Counted from the first letter of the stretch, positions 1 to 8,211 are shown. The stretch: DNA of 64,000 nucleotides from Metabacillus schmidteae (GCF_903166545.1 NZ_CAESCH010000001.1:3414001-3478000), one strand, 5' to 3'. The notes: generated from the sequence alone by a model not told the origin. A program made the numbers and translations.

Positions 1-148
1 CTAGTTGGCAAAGCATATTTAGTCCTTTTTTTACAATATCATGTGTAGCGTGGCCTTTAATATGAGCGTATAAACCGATACCGCATGCGTCATGTTCAAA
101 TTCAGGACGGTAGAGACCTTGTGCTTTAGGTATTTGATTGTAAGTCAT
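1..148 (-). CDS. gltA: Glutamate synthase large subunit, N-terminal fragment
   Basis: Only the first 49 codons lie in the window; the gene continues off the left edge. Glutamate synthase converts glutamine and 2-oxoglutarate into two glutamates. The translated start reads MTYNQIPKAQGLYRPEFEHD and then ACGIGLYAH, which I recognise as the start of the Bacillus large subunit. Cys22 would be the N-terminal nucleophile exposed after removal of the short propeptide. An excellent GGGGGGAG ribosome site precedes the ATG. It is divergent from gltC, the classical arrangement in which GltC activates gltAB. Confidence 0.93.
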   Translation of the reverse strand, partial: MTYNQIPKAQGLYRPEFEHDACGIGLYAHIKGHATHDIVKKGLNMLCQL

Positions 149-191
149 GTATATCTCCCCCCGTTAGATAATCTTACACCCGATAATTTTC

Positions 192-210
192 AGATAATTA
201 CATTATATCT
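192..210. promoter_or_regulatory. Candidate GltC (LysR-type) binding box
   Basis: The short intergenic region between gltA and gltC contains AGAT, 11 bases, then ATCT. This is a dyad with the T-N11-A core typical of LysR-family sites. A second compact AGATAATCT palindrome lies at 166-174. Placement between the divergent genes fits autoregulation and activation by GltC. The assignment is by pattern only. Confidence 0.4.
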
Positions 211-285
211 TTCAAAATTAATGTTAACAATATATAATTTAGATGAAATCAATCTAATATTGATATATATGATCGGAGGCCAAAA

Positions 286-1188
286 ATGGAATTACGTCAA
301 TTACGGTATTTTATGGAAGTTGCTGATCGAGAACATGTATCAGAAGCTGCACAATATTTACATGTTGCGCAGTCTGCTATCAGCAGACAAATTGCGAATC
401 TAGAAGCAGAATTAGGTGTTACCTTATTCGAAAGAGAAGGGCGAAACGTTAAGCTTACACCAATTGGAAAGGTATTTCTTACACATACAAAAACGGCCAT
501 GAAGGCGATCGATTATGCAACAAAACAAATCGATGAGTATTTAGACCCTGAGAGAGGAACAATTAAAATTGGGTTTCCAACAAGTCTTGCAAGCCATTTG
601 CTTCCGACTGTCATCTCAGCATTTAAAGAAAAACACCCTAATGTTGCCTTTCATTTGAGGCAGGGATCCTATAATTTTTTAATTGATGCTGTTATTAATC
701 GAGAAATAGATCTAGCATTTCTAGGGCCTGTACCACAAAACAATCCTGATATTGAAGGTTCTATTTTATTTACGGAAAGCATATTAGCCTTATTGCCTTC
801 AACACATCCACTTTCATCAAAGAAAAGTATTCTATTGAATGAATTAAGAAACGATTCCTTTGTTTTATTTCCTAAAGGATATATTTTACAGGAAATTGTT
901 GTGGATGCTTGTAAGCAAGCAGGCTTTGTGCCTAATATCTCCTCAGTTGGTGAGGATTTTGATGCTATTAAAGGTTTAGTTTCCGCCGGAATGGGTGTTA
1001 CCCTACTACCAGAAAGTACGTTTCACGAATCCATCCCCCGCTTTACTGTAAAGGTGCCAATTGAACTTCCTCTAGTTAGAAGATCAGTTGGAATCATTGT
1101 TTCTAAAAAAAGAGAGCTCGCACCTTCAGAAAAAGTATTTTATAAATTTGTAAAAGACTTTTTCTCAATGCTTGAACAATATCAATAA
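286..1188 (+). CDS. gltC: LysR-family activator of glutamate synthase
   Basis: This 300-residue protein has the LysR layout: an N-terminal winged helix-turn-helix (residues 1-60, with SEAAQYLHVAQSAISRQIANLE) followed by a periplasmic-binding-like effector domain (about 90-295). The sequence is very close to B. subtilis GltC throughout, including GLVSAGMGVTLLPEST near residue 230 and the C-terminal LEQYQ. GltC activates gltAB when 2-oxoglutarate is available and is repressed in arginine-rich conditions through RocG. It diverges from gltA with about 140 bp of shared regulatory DNA. The ATG is preceded by ATCGGAGG. Confidence 0.95.
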   Translation: MELRQLRYFMEVADREHVSEAAQYLHVAQSAISRQIANLEAELGVTLFEREGRNVKLTPIGKVFLTHTKTAMKAIDYATKQIDEYLDPERGTIKIGFPTSLASHLLPTVISAFKEKHPNVAFHLRQGSYNFLIDAVINREIDLAFLGPVPQNNPDIEGSILFTESILALLPSTHPLSSKKSILLNELRNDSFVLFPKGYILQEIVVDACKQAGFVPNISSVGEDFDAIKGLVSAGMGVTLLPESTFHESIPRFTVKVPIELPLVRRSVGIIVSKKRELAPSEKVFYKFVKDFFSMLEQYQ

Positions 1189-1194
1189 TAAACA

Positions 1195-1236
1195 AGGGCT
1201 GACAAGATCATTTCACAATTGTCGGCCACTTTGTAT
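1195..1236 (+). terminator. Probable terminator of gltC
   Basis: GGCTGACAA (1197-1205) pairs with TTGTCGGCC (1219-1227), with one G-U pair, seven bases after the gltC stop. The following T-tract is weak. Confidence 0.5.
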
Positions 1237-1384
1237 TATATCATTAATCAACCGATAGATATTTTGTAAATTATGGGGATTACAATTAAGACGAGTTTCT
1301 ACTATTATATATTGCCGTTACAGCGCTTCCAATTAATCACTTTTCGTATGATAATTCATGATTTGGAAAAGGATAAAGAAGAAA

Positions 1385-1405
1385 AACTTGGCTCGTCGCC
1401 AAGTT
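1385..1405 (+). promoter_or_regulatory. Hairpin in the leader of the 61-aa gene
   Basis: AACTTGGC and GCCAAGTT form a perfect 8-bp stem around a TCGTC loop, ending six bases before the AAGGAGG ribosome site of the following gene. There is no T-tract, so it is not an obvious terminator. It could protect the 5' end of the mRNA. Confidence 0.4.
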
Positions 1406-1425
1406 AAATAAAGGAGGACATTTAT

Positions 1426-1611
1426 ATGCGAAAAGCAGACCAATACTTATCAAATGCTCCAAAGGAAGAAAATATTACGATTCAAACAGACAGCACATTT
1501 CCTAATCTGAAAAATATTGATGGAGATTCAGTAAATAAACATAAGCAGCAGGAAGTAGCAAATTCAATACTAGCAGAAAAAGAAATTGGTCAACAACAAG
1601 AAAATCTTTGA
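1426..1611 (+). CDS. Small hydrophilic protein of unknown function
   Basis: A 61-residue, entirely hydrophilic protein rich in Gln, Asn, Lys and Glu. It has no signal peptide, membrane segment or cysteine. It is preceded by a strong AAGGAGG site and followed by its own hairpin terminator, so it is a single-gene unit. Composition and size are reminiscent of minor spore or stress proteins, but I recognise no family and assign no function. Confidence 0.6.
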   Translation: MRKADQYLSNAPKEENITIQTDSTFPNLKNIDGDSVNKHKQQEVANSILAEKEIGQQQENL

Positions 1612-1612
1612 G

Positions 1613-1640
1613 CATTCAGGGGCTTCCCTGAATGTCACTT
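1613..1640 (+). terminator. Hairpin terminator of the 61-aa gene
   Basis: CATTCAGGG and CCCTGAATG form a perfect 9-bp stem with a GCTT loop directly after the stop codon. The following tract is only moderately T-rich. Confidence 0.6.
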
Positions 1641-1644
1641 CCTT

Positions 1645-2439
1645 CTAAGTAAAATAATCTGGAAAATCTGTTATGATCCCATCCACGTTAGAATCTACTA
1701 GATTTTTAATTGACTTTTTATCTCTCACAGTATACGGGATTACTTTCATATGATATGAGTGAATTCGTTTCACTAATTTTTTTGTAACAAGCGCCTTATT
1801 AGGATTTATGTATTGCACTAATGACGACCAATCTCTTAATTGAACATTTGAAACTCCGTGAACTCTATATTTCACTAACAGTCCAAGCGGTACATGTGGC
1901 AAGCTTTTGTGAAAAGTTTCCAGCCATTCGAAGTCAAAGGACTGTATGATAATCTCATTATTCATCGGACGATCAACATGACATTTTTTTAATACTTCCT
2001 CCAACTTCAAAACTAAGTTCGGATACATCATTGGATTCTTAATTTCAATTAGTAAGCCTATTTTACTTTTGTAAGTTTCTATAATTTCTTCAAGAGTTGG
2101 AATAGTTTGACCTGAAAATTTGTTATGAAACCACCCTCCTGCATCTAATTTGCATAGCTCCTCATATGTATAATGATGTACCTCACCTGTTCCATTCGTT
2201 GTTCGATCAACAGTAGGATCATGTATAACAACTAATTTCCCGTCTTTAGTCATTTGGATATCTAACTCAAGATAATCCGCCTTCATTTGCAAGGCTTTTT
2301 CAAAAGCAGAAATCGTGTTTTCAGGAGCGTAACCTGATGCTCCTCGGTGGGCCACAATTAATAAGCTGTTATTTCTTTTTATTGTTGATATAGTCTTTAT
2401 TTTATTAAAAAAATTCAAAATTGATATTTTCTTACCCAT
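1645..2439 (-). CDS. Glycerophosphodiester phosphodiesterase (GDPD family)
   Basis: 264 residues with the GDPD TIM-barrel signatures: HRGASGYAPENT (31-42, catalytic His31), ELD (58-60, metal ligands) and HDPTVDRTTNGTG from His73. It hydrolyses deacylated phospholipids to glycerol 3-phosphate and an alcohol. The first 25 residues are basic and hydrophobic but lack a cleavable signal, so the enzyme is probably cytoplasmic, unlike secreted B. subtilis GlpQ. It is a lone minus-strand gene. Specific substrate is not deducible. Confidence 0.87.
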   Translation of the reverse strand: MGKKISILNFFNKIKTISTIKRNNSLLIVAHRGASGYAPENTISAFEKALQMKADYLELDIQMTKDGKLVVIHDPTVDRTTNGTGEVHHYTYEELCKLDAGGWFHNKFSGQTIPTLEEIIETYKSKIGLLIEIKNPMMYPNLVLKLEEVLKKCHVDRPMNNEIIIQSFDFEWLETFHKSLPHVPLGLLVKYRVHGVSNVQLRDWSSLVQYINPNKALVTKKLVKRIHSYHMKVIPYTVRDKKSIKNLVDSNVDGIITDFPDYFT

Positions 2440-2552
2440 AGCCTTTCACATCCTTTATAGGATTGTTTATTATCCAAAAACTCAATCTTTGAATGTGACT
2501 TACATTTCAAGTAAAGTATTTAATTAGAATATATATAAGGAGGAATCATATT

Positions 2553-3311
2553 TTGAACGAAGTATTAAAAACCTTAACAAATCATCGTTCGTTTCGTCAA
2601 TATAATGATACACCGATAACAGATGAAGATCTAGATGCTATTCTCCAAGCAGCACAGGCTGCTCCTTCCTGGATTCATGGACAGCAGGTGTCTGTAATTG
2701 TGATAAAAAATAAGGACAAGAAAAAGCAATTAGCCTCCTTCTGTGGAAATCAAGAACACATCAACCAGGCCCCTATTTTTCTAGTATTTTGTGCTGATTT
2801 TTATCGTGCAAAACTGGCAAGTGAGATAGAAGAGAAGTCATTTGATATAGTAAATGATGCTGACGCATTACTTGTTGGGGCAACTGATGTTGGAATTGCT
2901 TTAAGTAATGCAATTGCTGCCTCAGAATCATTAGGGCTAGGTACAGTGCCAATTGGCGGCATACGAAGAAATCCATTAGATGTTATAGAACTGTTAGAAA
3001 TCCCTAAATACGTAATACCAATTGCAGGTTTATGTGTAGGTTATCCATCAGAAGATCCTGGACTGAATCCAAGACTTCCAAAGGAGTCATTCAGACATGA
3101 TGAAACTTATGAAACAAATCAGATTCAGTATATTAAATCTTATAATGAGATATTCAAACAACATCAACTTAAAAAGACGAACGGAAAACATGATAGTAAT
3201 TGGTCAAATAGGATCTCGAAATTTTATCGTGTAAAGCATTATGATAATCAGTACCCTGATGTTCCGCAGATGTTACATCAGCAAGGATTTACTTGTAAGG
3301 ATATGAAGTAA
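2553..3311 (+). CDS. NfrA-type FMN-dependent nitro/flavin reductase
   Basis: 252 residues of the nitroreductase fold. The N-terminal NHRSFRQYNDTPI binds FMN, AAPSWIHGQQ is the central flavin-contacting loop, and GLGTVPIGGIRRNP lies near residue 140-153. The C-terminal extension ending in HQQGF resembles the NADPH-using NfrA1/NfrA2 class, which reduces FMN, nitro-compounds and chromate. Translation starts at TTG, nine bases after AAGGAGG. It is a monocistronic unit next to the SinI-like mini-gene. Confidence 0.88.
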   Translation: MNEVLKTLTNHRSFRQYNDTPITDEDLDAILQAAQAAPSWIHGQQVSVIVIKNKDKKKQLASFCGNQEHINQAPIFLVFCADFYRAKLASEIEEKSFDIVNDADALLVGATDVGIALSNAIAASESLGLGTVPIGGIRRNPLDVIELLEIPKYVIPIAGLCVGYPSEDPGLNPRLPKESFRHDETYETNQIQYIKSYNEIFKQHQLKKTNGKHDSNWSNRISKFYRVKHYDNQYPDVPQMLHQQGFTCKDMK

Positions 3312-3463
3312 CTTTGAAGCTGCCAGAATATTGGTGGTTTTTCTTTTTACGTAAACTTTATGGTATAATTGGTTAACATTATAAAAACTATGTTTCAACA
3401 ATTTAGTTATCGAGTAAAGTATTTAGATATGATTTAATTTAAATTTGCACGGGGGTGGATTAC

Positions 3464-3598
3464 TTGCCTAATAAGAAAAAAAACACAATAGATAATGAAA
3501 TTATTCGGCTGGTTAAAGAAGCGATGAAATCAGGTATTAGTAAACAAGAATTTTCTTCTTTTTTAAAGAATAAAACGATAGAGAAAATGAAACATTAA
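3464..3598 (+). CDS. SinI-like anti-repressor mini-protein
   Basis: A 44-residue ORF starting at TTG behind a GGGGGTGG ribosome site. After a Lys/Asn-rich start it carries EIIRLVKEAMKSGISKQEFSSFL. This matches the helix-hook-helix of the SinI dimerisation domain, whose B. subtilis version runs from EWVELMVEAKEANIS to the IRKYL helix. SinI binds and titrates the biofilm repressor SinR. No sinR-like gene lies nearby, so the partner would be elsewhere. It is followed by a strong terminator. Confidence 0.65.
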   Translation: MPNKKKNTIDNEIIRLVKEAMKSGISKQEFSSFLKNKTIEKMKH

Positions 3599-3602
3599 GG
3601 AC

Positions 3603-3644
3603 AAAAATCGGGATAGATTCTTAAAGAATTTGTCCCGATTTTTT
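3603..3644. terminator. Bidirectional terminator between the SinI-like gene and the 97-aa gene
   Basis: AAAATCGGGA (3604-3613) pairs with TCCCGATTTT (3633-3642). An A-tract lies on the left and a T-tract on the right, so it can serve the convergent genes on both strands. Confidence 0.85.
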
Positions 3645-3936
3645 AAATTGCTTTTATTTTCCTGAATTTCAAAATAAATAAATGTGGATTTACTCTTACA
3701 ACATAGGCGTACAATCCCTTTGTTGTATGAAGGTAGAGATGACCAAGTTGTTGCGAAATATCACGATAAGAAATATCTAATACCTCATCAAGTGAAAAGG
3801 TATCACAGGTCGTTTCGATTCCATTTGTAGATAACTTCATTATGTGCTCTTCTTCCCTATGCTTTTGAATGTTATCTTCAATTACCCTTGTAACCTTCAT
3901 ATAAGGATGATGTGCCAGAAATTCAACTGAATCCAT
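3643..3936 (-). CDS. Uncharacterised 97-aa protein
   Basis: No family recognised. It is 97 residues with a charged, His-rich N-terminal half and a C-terminal half predicted to be beta-rich (LGHLYLHTTKGLYAYVV). That half vaguely resembles the end of a LytTR-type DNA-binding domain, but it is too short to claim this. Preceded by a GGCGGGG ribosome site and ended by the shared bidirectional terminator. Confidence 0.5.
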   Translation of the reverse strand: MDSVEFLAHHPYMKVTRVIEDNIQKHREEEHIMKLSTNGIETTCDTFSLDEVLDISYRDISQQLGHLYLHTTKGLYAYVVRVNPHLFILKFRKIKAI

Positions 3937-4060
3937 TTAACCCCGCCTTTCATTTCTTACGTATTAATAGTTCAATTTGACCTCAAAAAATTCCTACATT
4001 TACAAAGTGTTTCTGTCATCATCTCTTATACATTTTAAACCAGCCTGATGGAATTAAAAA

Positions 4061-4096
4061 AGATGTTAAGAATGAATACCTTCATTCTTAACATCT
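4061..4096 (-). terminator. Strong terminator of the acidic 205-aa gene
   Basis: A perfect 16-bp stem (4061-4076 with 4081-4096) and a 4-base loop. On the minus strand it is followed by a six-T run, directly downstream of the stop at 4115. Confidence 0.9.
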
Positions 4097-4114
4097 CATT
4101 ATTGTACAAAATGA

Positions 4115-4732
4115 TTATTGAAAATCAAATTCAGACAAGGAATCCATATGACTCGCAATCATGGCGATTATCGTACTCGCTTCTTCCTTACTAAAAATAA
4201 AATTAGTTTCATCTTTAATAAGATCATCATCTTCTGTTTTAATACGATTAATACGCCGCAGTACCCCATCTCCAGTTTCTTGCACAACTCCAAACTGATA
4301 TGTAACCTCAACCTCATCTTCATAAATAAAGGCAGTCACTTCAGGGGTTTCCCATTCAACATCAATTTCTTCCAGAATATCTGTATCCTCTTCATCATAT
4401 TCAACATCTTCAAAGTCTTCATCATTTTGATATATATGAAAACTCTCATGTACCGCTTCGATAATGTCTTCAATGTCGGCTAAAATGGTCCTAGTGGTTT
4501 GTTCATATTCAAAATCAAATGTTTCAAGATAGAATTCTTCATTAAAAGGGTCAAAAAACAATGTGCAAAAATATTCACGATCCTCATCCTCTGTTTCAAT
4601 AAAAAATTCAATTCTAGGATGTTTTGCACCACGATCTATTGACATATGCCCTTCTTGATCGTATTTTTCACAAATCGATTCTAAATGTTCTTGAAGCTCA
4701 CTACTAACACGATCAAACCACTCCATACTCAT
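4115..4732 (-). CDS. Acidic cytoplasmic protein of unknown function
   Basis: 205 residues, strongly acidic, with a stretch of Glu/Asp between about 103 and 130. It has no membrane segment and no recognisable catalytic motif. The N-terminal WFDRVSSELQEHLESICEKY is helical. The middle IEFFIETEDEDREYFCTLFFDPFNEEFYLE looks like a beta sheet. It is monocistronic, with a good AAGGTGG site. I do not recognise the family. Confidence 0.65.
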   Translation of the reverse strand: MSMEWFDRVSSELQEHLESICEKYDQEGHMSIDRGAKHPRIEFFIETEDEDREYFCTLFFDPFNEEFYLETFDFEYEQTTRTILADIEDIIEAVHESFHIYQNDEDFEDVEYDEEDTDILEEIDVEWETPEVTAFIYEDEVEVTYQFGVVQETGDGVLRRINRIKTEDDDLIKDETNFIFSKEEASTIIAMIASHMDSLSEFDFQ

Positions 4733-4918
4733 CCTTCATACCACCTTTTTCGTTATTTCATTTGTAGTATGTCCTTCTTTTTGTAAACTTTATAAATTTT
4801 TAGCAAAAATTCATATATAAGAATTCCGTGTTCAAACAAAAAAAGAATGATCAAACAGCTAGGCCCTTACATATGATATTAACATCATTTCTAACGAAGA
4901 GTGGAAGGAGTGAGTTTT

Positions 4919-5698
4919 TTGGTTTATATAAAAAATCAACAAAAACCTCTTCTATATAAACAACCAATAAATGTGGAAGCCAGCTCGAATCAACAAGTTT
5001 TCAGAAGAAATTATTTACATGAATTTATGAAAAATCAGGAATATTTGAACGGAGAACTAAAAAAAGCTTCTACACATTTAAATACACTACTAGAGGAATC
5101 AAAAAATGTACAGCATCAGCATTATCATCAATTAACAAACCAACTTGTTGAACAAGAAAAAAGAACGATTCCATTACTTGAAAACATCAATAAACAAGAG
5201 GAAGCATACGAAATGTTCATCCAAAGGTTTGCTGCTATTGACTCATTTAATCAGGATATAATTAAAAAATATGAAGAAGAAGGATTAATTAATCAGACAA
5301 TCATTGATCAACTTACCCTTCAAGATACAGCCATGAATCAACTCTCTAAAAAACTAGATCAATTTAAGGAACAACATTCAAACGTAAGTGAACAGTTAAT
5401 AAGCCAAAAAGAAATTAATGATCAAATTTTAAATACAATTGAAATACAAGAAAGTTTTCACAAAACAATTTTAGAGCGCATTGACCAGCAAGAGGCCATC
5501 AATTTAAAAACGTCACGTGAACTGGATAGCTTAAAGGCTACTATTTTTGAAAGAATTAGTTTTGTTGTCGAAAAAATAGAAGAAAACTACCGACAAATTA
5601 CAGGTTACTTTTCACAGCTTTTTAATAGATCCTCTTCAATACGAAACAAAGAGCAATCGGACGAAAAAAAGGAAAAAGAAAAGATATTAAACAGGTAA
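4919..5698 (+). CDS. Long coiled-coil protein of unknown function
   Basis: About 259 residues, almost entirely predicted helix and coiled coil, rich in Gln, Glu, Lys and Asn, with a basic Lys/Glu tail (EKKEKEKILNR). There is no signal peptide or membrane helix. I chose TTG at 4919 because the upstream GTG (4901) would place the AAGGAGTGAG ribosome site inside the gene. It is the first of two small genes on this strand; function unknown, possibly structural. Confidence 0.6.
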   Translation: MVYIKNQQKPLLYKQPINVEASSNQQVFRRNYLHEFMKNQEYLNGELKKASTHLNTLLEESKNVQHQHYHQLTNQLVEQEKRTIPLLENINKQEEAYEMFIQRFAAIDSFNQDIIKKYEEEGLINQTIIDQLTLQDTAMNQLSKKLDQFKEQHSNVSEQLISQKEINDQILNTIEIQESFHKTILERIDQQEAINLKTSRELDSLKATIFERISFVVEKIEENYRQITGYFSQLFNRSSSIRNKEQSDEKKEKEKILNR

Positions 5699-5763
5699 AA
5701 AAGCGAGTTTTTCCCTTTATAATAGGTAAAACTAATCCTAAAATAGTAGGAATGGGGGATATC

Positions 5764-5955
5764 GTGACAATTAAAAGACCTGACTTTATGAATAGCATTT
5801 ATTTCGTTGATGAGCCAGGAAATTGGCATTTAAAAGAAGGTGCTCCTGCAGAAATACGAAAAGAGTTTGAAGACTATATGACATCAAATAACAATATACA
5901 AGATGAGCCCGGTACAGTAGATAGTATTCATATATCTTATCCATATGGAGATTAA
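5764..5955 (+). CDS. Uncharacterised 63-aa protein
   Basis: A short acidic protein (TIKRPDFMNSIYFVDE onward, ending ISYPYGD). An ATG at 5752 is also open, but the GGGGG run sits five bases before the GTG at 5764 and favours that start. It follows the coiled-coil gene by 65 bp and may share its transcript. The terminator lies just downstream. No family recognised. Confidence 0.5.
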   Translation: MTIKRPDFMNSIYFVDEPGNWHLKEGAPAEIRKEFEDYMTSNNNIQDEPGTVDSIHISYPYGD

Positions 5956-6001
5956 GACGCATACACAGTTTAAGAAATCTATAAATTCTTGGTAAACAAC
6001 G

Positions 6002-6027
6002 AAAAAGCCCCAAAAAGGGCTTTTTTT
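6002..6027. terminator. Bidirectional terminator before galM
   Basis: AAAAAGCCC (6002-6010) pairs with GGGCTTTTT (6017-6025), giving T-runs on both strands for the convergent 63-aa gene and galM. Confidence 0.88.
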
Positions 6028-7069
6028 ATACAGTAAATTTATAAGTCGTTGATGTATTGTACTCTTCACCAGCATTTAAAATGCATGGTGAGAATTGCGG
6101 ATGATTAATTGAATCAGGAAGACCTTGTGTTTCAAGGCAGATTCCCAAGTACTTTCTTGCTTTTACGCCCCTAATATTAATAGACTCTTCCAACATGTTA
6201 CTTGTGTAAATGACAACGCTTTGTTGATCTGTTTCAATAACAAGCTTTCTGCCACTCTTTTCATCAACTAACATAATTTCTTCATTTTGATGATCATTTA
6301 AAAGAAATGGATGGTCAATGCCTTGTCCTACACGTTTAATTTGCTCATGTGTGGAGGATACAGCTTCTTCAATACTTTTAGCCGTTCTAAAATCGAAAGG
6401 TGTATTCGCGACATTCATTAGATTTCCTGTTGGAACGACATTCTCATTTAACTCAAGAATTTCGTTACTCTTCACAGCTAATTTATGTGATAAGATATCT
6501 TCTTTTAGATTTCCACTTAAATTGAAATAACTGTGATTCGTTAAATTAACCAAGGTGTTCTTATCAGTTGTTCCATGATATGAGATTTTAAGCTCATTTT
6601 GCTCATTTAATGTGTAGGTAATTTTCACAGACAAATTACCCGGATAACCGTTTTCACCATCTTCACTAACATACGAGAATTCCACACCAACTAGGTCGGT
6701 ATCATTTATTTCCTTTGCGTTCCAAAGCTTTTGATCAAAAGCCTCCGGGCCTCCATGTAGGTGATTGTTATCATCATTTTTTGGTAATTCATAAATATGA
6801 TCATCTAATTCAAAACGTCCGTTACTTATTCTTCCGGCTACACGTCCACAAACAGCACCGAAATAAGGCGAATCATTTATGTAACTTTCAACAGTATCAA
6901 GCCCAAGCACTACATTTTCAAATTGTCCGTTTTTATCTGGAACAATTATGTCTGTTATGATACATCCAAGTGTTATACATGATACTTTCATACCATTACG
7001 ATTTTCTAACGTAAATGAGTAGACTGTTTCCCCTTTTAACTCTCCAAATATTTCTTTTATTAGTTTCAT
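6026..7069 (-). CDS. galM: Aldose 1-epimerase (mutarotase)
   Basis: 347 residues of the galactose mutarotase family, which interconverts alpha and beta anomers of aldohexoses. Catalytic residues are visible: His105 in NNHLHGGPEAFDQKLW, His179 in NLTNHSYFNLSG (general acid) and Glu313 in CLETQGLPDSINHP (general base). The ATG at 7069 is preceded by GGAGAGG; a TTG one codon earlier is possible. It stands alone, without gal genes. A catabolite-response-like site upstream suggests glucose repression. Confidence 0.92.
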   Translation of the reverse strand: MKLIKEIFGELKGETVYSFTLENRNGMKVSCITLGCIITDIIVPDKNGQFENVVLGLDTVESYINDSPYFGAVCGRVAGRISNGRFELDDHIYELPKNDDNNHLHGGPEAFDQKLWNAKEINDTDLVGVEFSYVSEDGENGYPGNLSVKITYTLNEQNELKISYHGTTDKNTLVNLTNHSYFNLSGNLKEDILSHKLAVKSNEILELNENVVPTGNLMNVANTPFDFRTAKSIEEAVSSTHEQIKRVGQGIDHPFLLNDHQNEEIMLVDEKSGRKLVIETDQQSVVIYTSNMLEESINIRGVKARKYLGICLETQGLPDSINHPQFSPCILNAGEEYNTSTTYKFTV

Positions 7070-7122
7070 CAATACCTCTCCTCATTCTTCCTACAGTTTT
7101 CTATATTTCAATAGCTGAACTA

Positions 7123-7166
7123 TTTTATCTTTTATTAGATAGCGCTTTCCTGCAAGGAAGATAAAA
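7123..7166 (-). promoter_or_regulatory. Candidate cre (CcpA) site and dyad upstream of galM
   Basis: On the minus strand AGGAAAGCGCTATCT (7137-7151) matches the catabolite-response consensus WTGNAANCGNWWNCW at all but one position. It is enclosed by a wider dyad, TTTTATCTT (7123-7131) with AAGATAAAA (7158-7166). It lies about 70 bp before the galM start, so CcpA repression of galM is plausible. Confidence 0.4.
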
Positions 7167-7206
7167 TTTAAAAAGTAAAAAAGCACTAACATATATAATT
7201 AATCAA

Positions 7207-7998
7207 TTATTCCGTTTTTCCTGCCTTATTTTTTAGTTTTTTATAAAATAATTCGATTTCTTTATTTGCAATCTTCCATCTTTTTGTTGGTACTTGATGA
7301 TTCGTTTTGTTTATAATCACTAATCTGAGTTGTTTAATTCTTTTTTTATAATAAGGATGATATTTATTTGTAAATTCTGATTTCGAACCATCTATGATTA
7401 AAACTGGTGCTGAGATATTTTTAAGCTCTTTGATTATGTTAGATTGTAATACCTCAAAGTAATATTTTGACCATACTTCAACCTGTGCTTTTCTCATATG
7501 GGTTACGAGTACTTCTCTCACTTTTTTATCTTTCGTATGACTTCTAGCCAACATTTTACTAAGGAAATCACGATTGTGTTTCACTAGCTTCATTCCTATT
7601 TTATGTTCTAATTGAAATAATCGATCTAAAACAGCCGGATATCCTCCAAATAAAATAAGCCCGCTTACCCGATCTTGGAAATGAATACTCATATATTGCG
7701 CAATCATTCCACCTGCTGAATATCCACAAACTATCGCACGATCAATTCCAAGTTTATCTAATAGTAACATTAGTTCTTCTCCATAATATTTTAATGAGAT
7801 GTTAGTTGCCTCAATCCGTGAACTATCACCATGTCCGGTTAAATCTGGACATATTACTCTCATACTGTGACTAAGTTTCCTTTGATAATAAAACACATGT
7901 CTTCCCATTCCTGGCGGATGAATAAAAAGAAGCGGCATACCGTTTCCAATATCATCATAGGCTATTGTTTTTCCATTTTTTAATTCTACCGTAGGCAT
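7207..7998 (-). CDS. Alpha/beta hydrolase
   Basis: 263 residues with an alpha/beta hydrolase fold: oxyanion-hole motif HPPGMGRH near residue 27, nucleophile elbow GYSAGG (Ser about 94), an Asp in VLIIDGSKSE and a candidate catalytic His in TNHQVPTKR. The C-terminus is very basic. No signal peptide. Preceded by an optimal AAGGAGG. The substrate cannot be read from sequence; lipase, esterase and C-C hydrolase members share this pattern. Confidence 0.82.
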   Translation of the reverse strand: MPTVELKNGKTIAYDDIGNGMPLLFIHPPGMGRHVFYYQRKLSHSMRVICPDLTGHGDSSRIEATNISLKYYGEELMLLLDKLGIDRAIVCGYSAGGMIAQYMSIHFQDRVSGLILFGGYPAVLDRLFQLEHKIGMKLVKHNRDFLSKMLARSHTKDKKVREVLVTHMRKAQVEVWSKYYFEVLQSNIIKELKNISAPVLIIDGSKSEFTNKYHPYYKKRIKQLRLVIINKTNHQVPTKRWKIANKEIELFYKKLKNKAGKTE

Positions 7999-8090
7999 GT
8001 TGTTTCCTCCTTATACAATTCCTTACAAGTAGTGTTCCTCAACATCATCTGAATACCCATATAATTGGAAAAACTTTCATAGTCTAACTT

Positions 8091-8121
8091 TGAATAAATG
8101 ATTTGCAACCGAGCAATATTA
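8091..8121 (+). promoter_or_regulatory. Candidate sigma-G-type promoter of the SASP gene
   Basis: TGAATA at 8091-8096 matches the forespore sigma-G -35 consensus. Seventeen bases later CAATATTA (8114-8121) loosely resembles the -10 CATNNTA. SASP genes are known sigma-G targets, which supports the reading; the -10 match is imperfect. Confidence 0.3.
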
Positions 8122-8161
8122 AATATCAACAAACGAGAACTAAACAAAGCAACTCATTTAA

Positions 8162-8211
8162 GGGTTAACCTAGCTGGTTAATGGATGGTGCAAATCCACC
8201 CTAACCCACCA
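8162..8211 (+). other. tRNA-like fold in the SASP leader (50 nt)
   Basis: GGGTTAA (8162-8168) faces CTAACCC (8201-8207) as a seven-base acceptor-like stem with one mismatch, followed by ACCA. Just before it GATGG, TGCAAAT and CCACC form a T-arm-like hairpin with one mismatch and a seven-base loop. There is no anticodon arm, so this is not an intact tRNA. TTAACC (8165-8170) can alternatively pair with GGTTAA (8176-8181). It lies 33 nt before the SASP start codon. Confidence 0.45.

Noticed and set aside
92..403. 103-aa plus-strand ORF
   Set aside because: It runs across the gltA start and the gltA-gltC promoter and into gltC in another frame, with no ribosome site.
4118..4483. 121-aa plus-strand ORF
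   Set aside because: Antisense shadow of the acidic 205-aa gene, without a ribosome site.
8162..8211. Intact tRNA gene
   Set aside because: Only 50 bases, no anticodon arm, mismatches in the acceptor and T stems.
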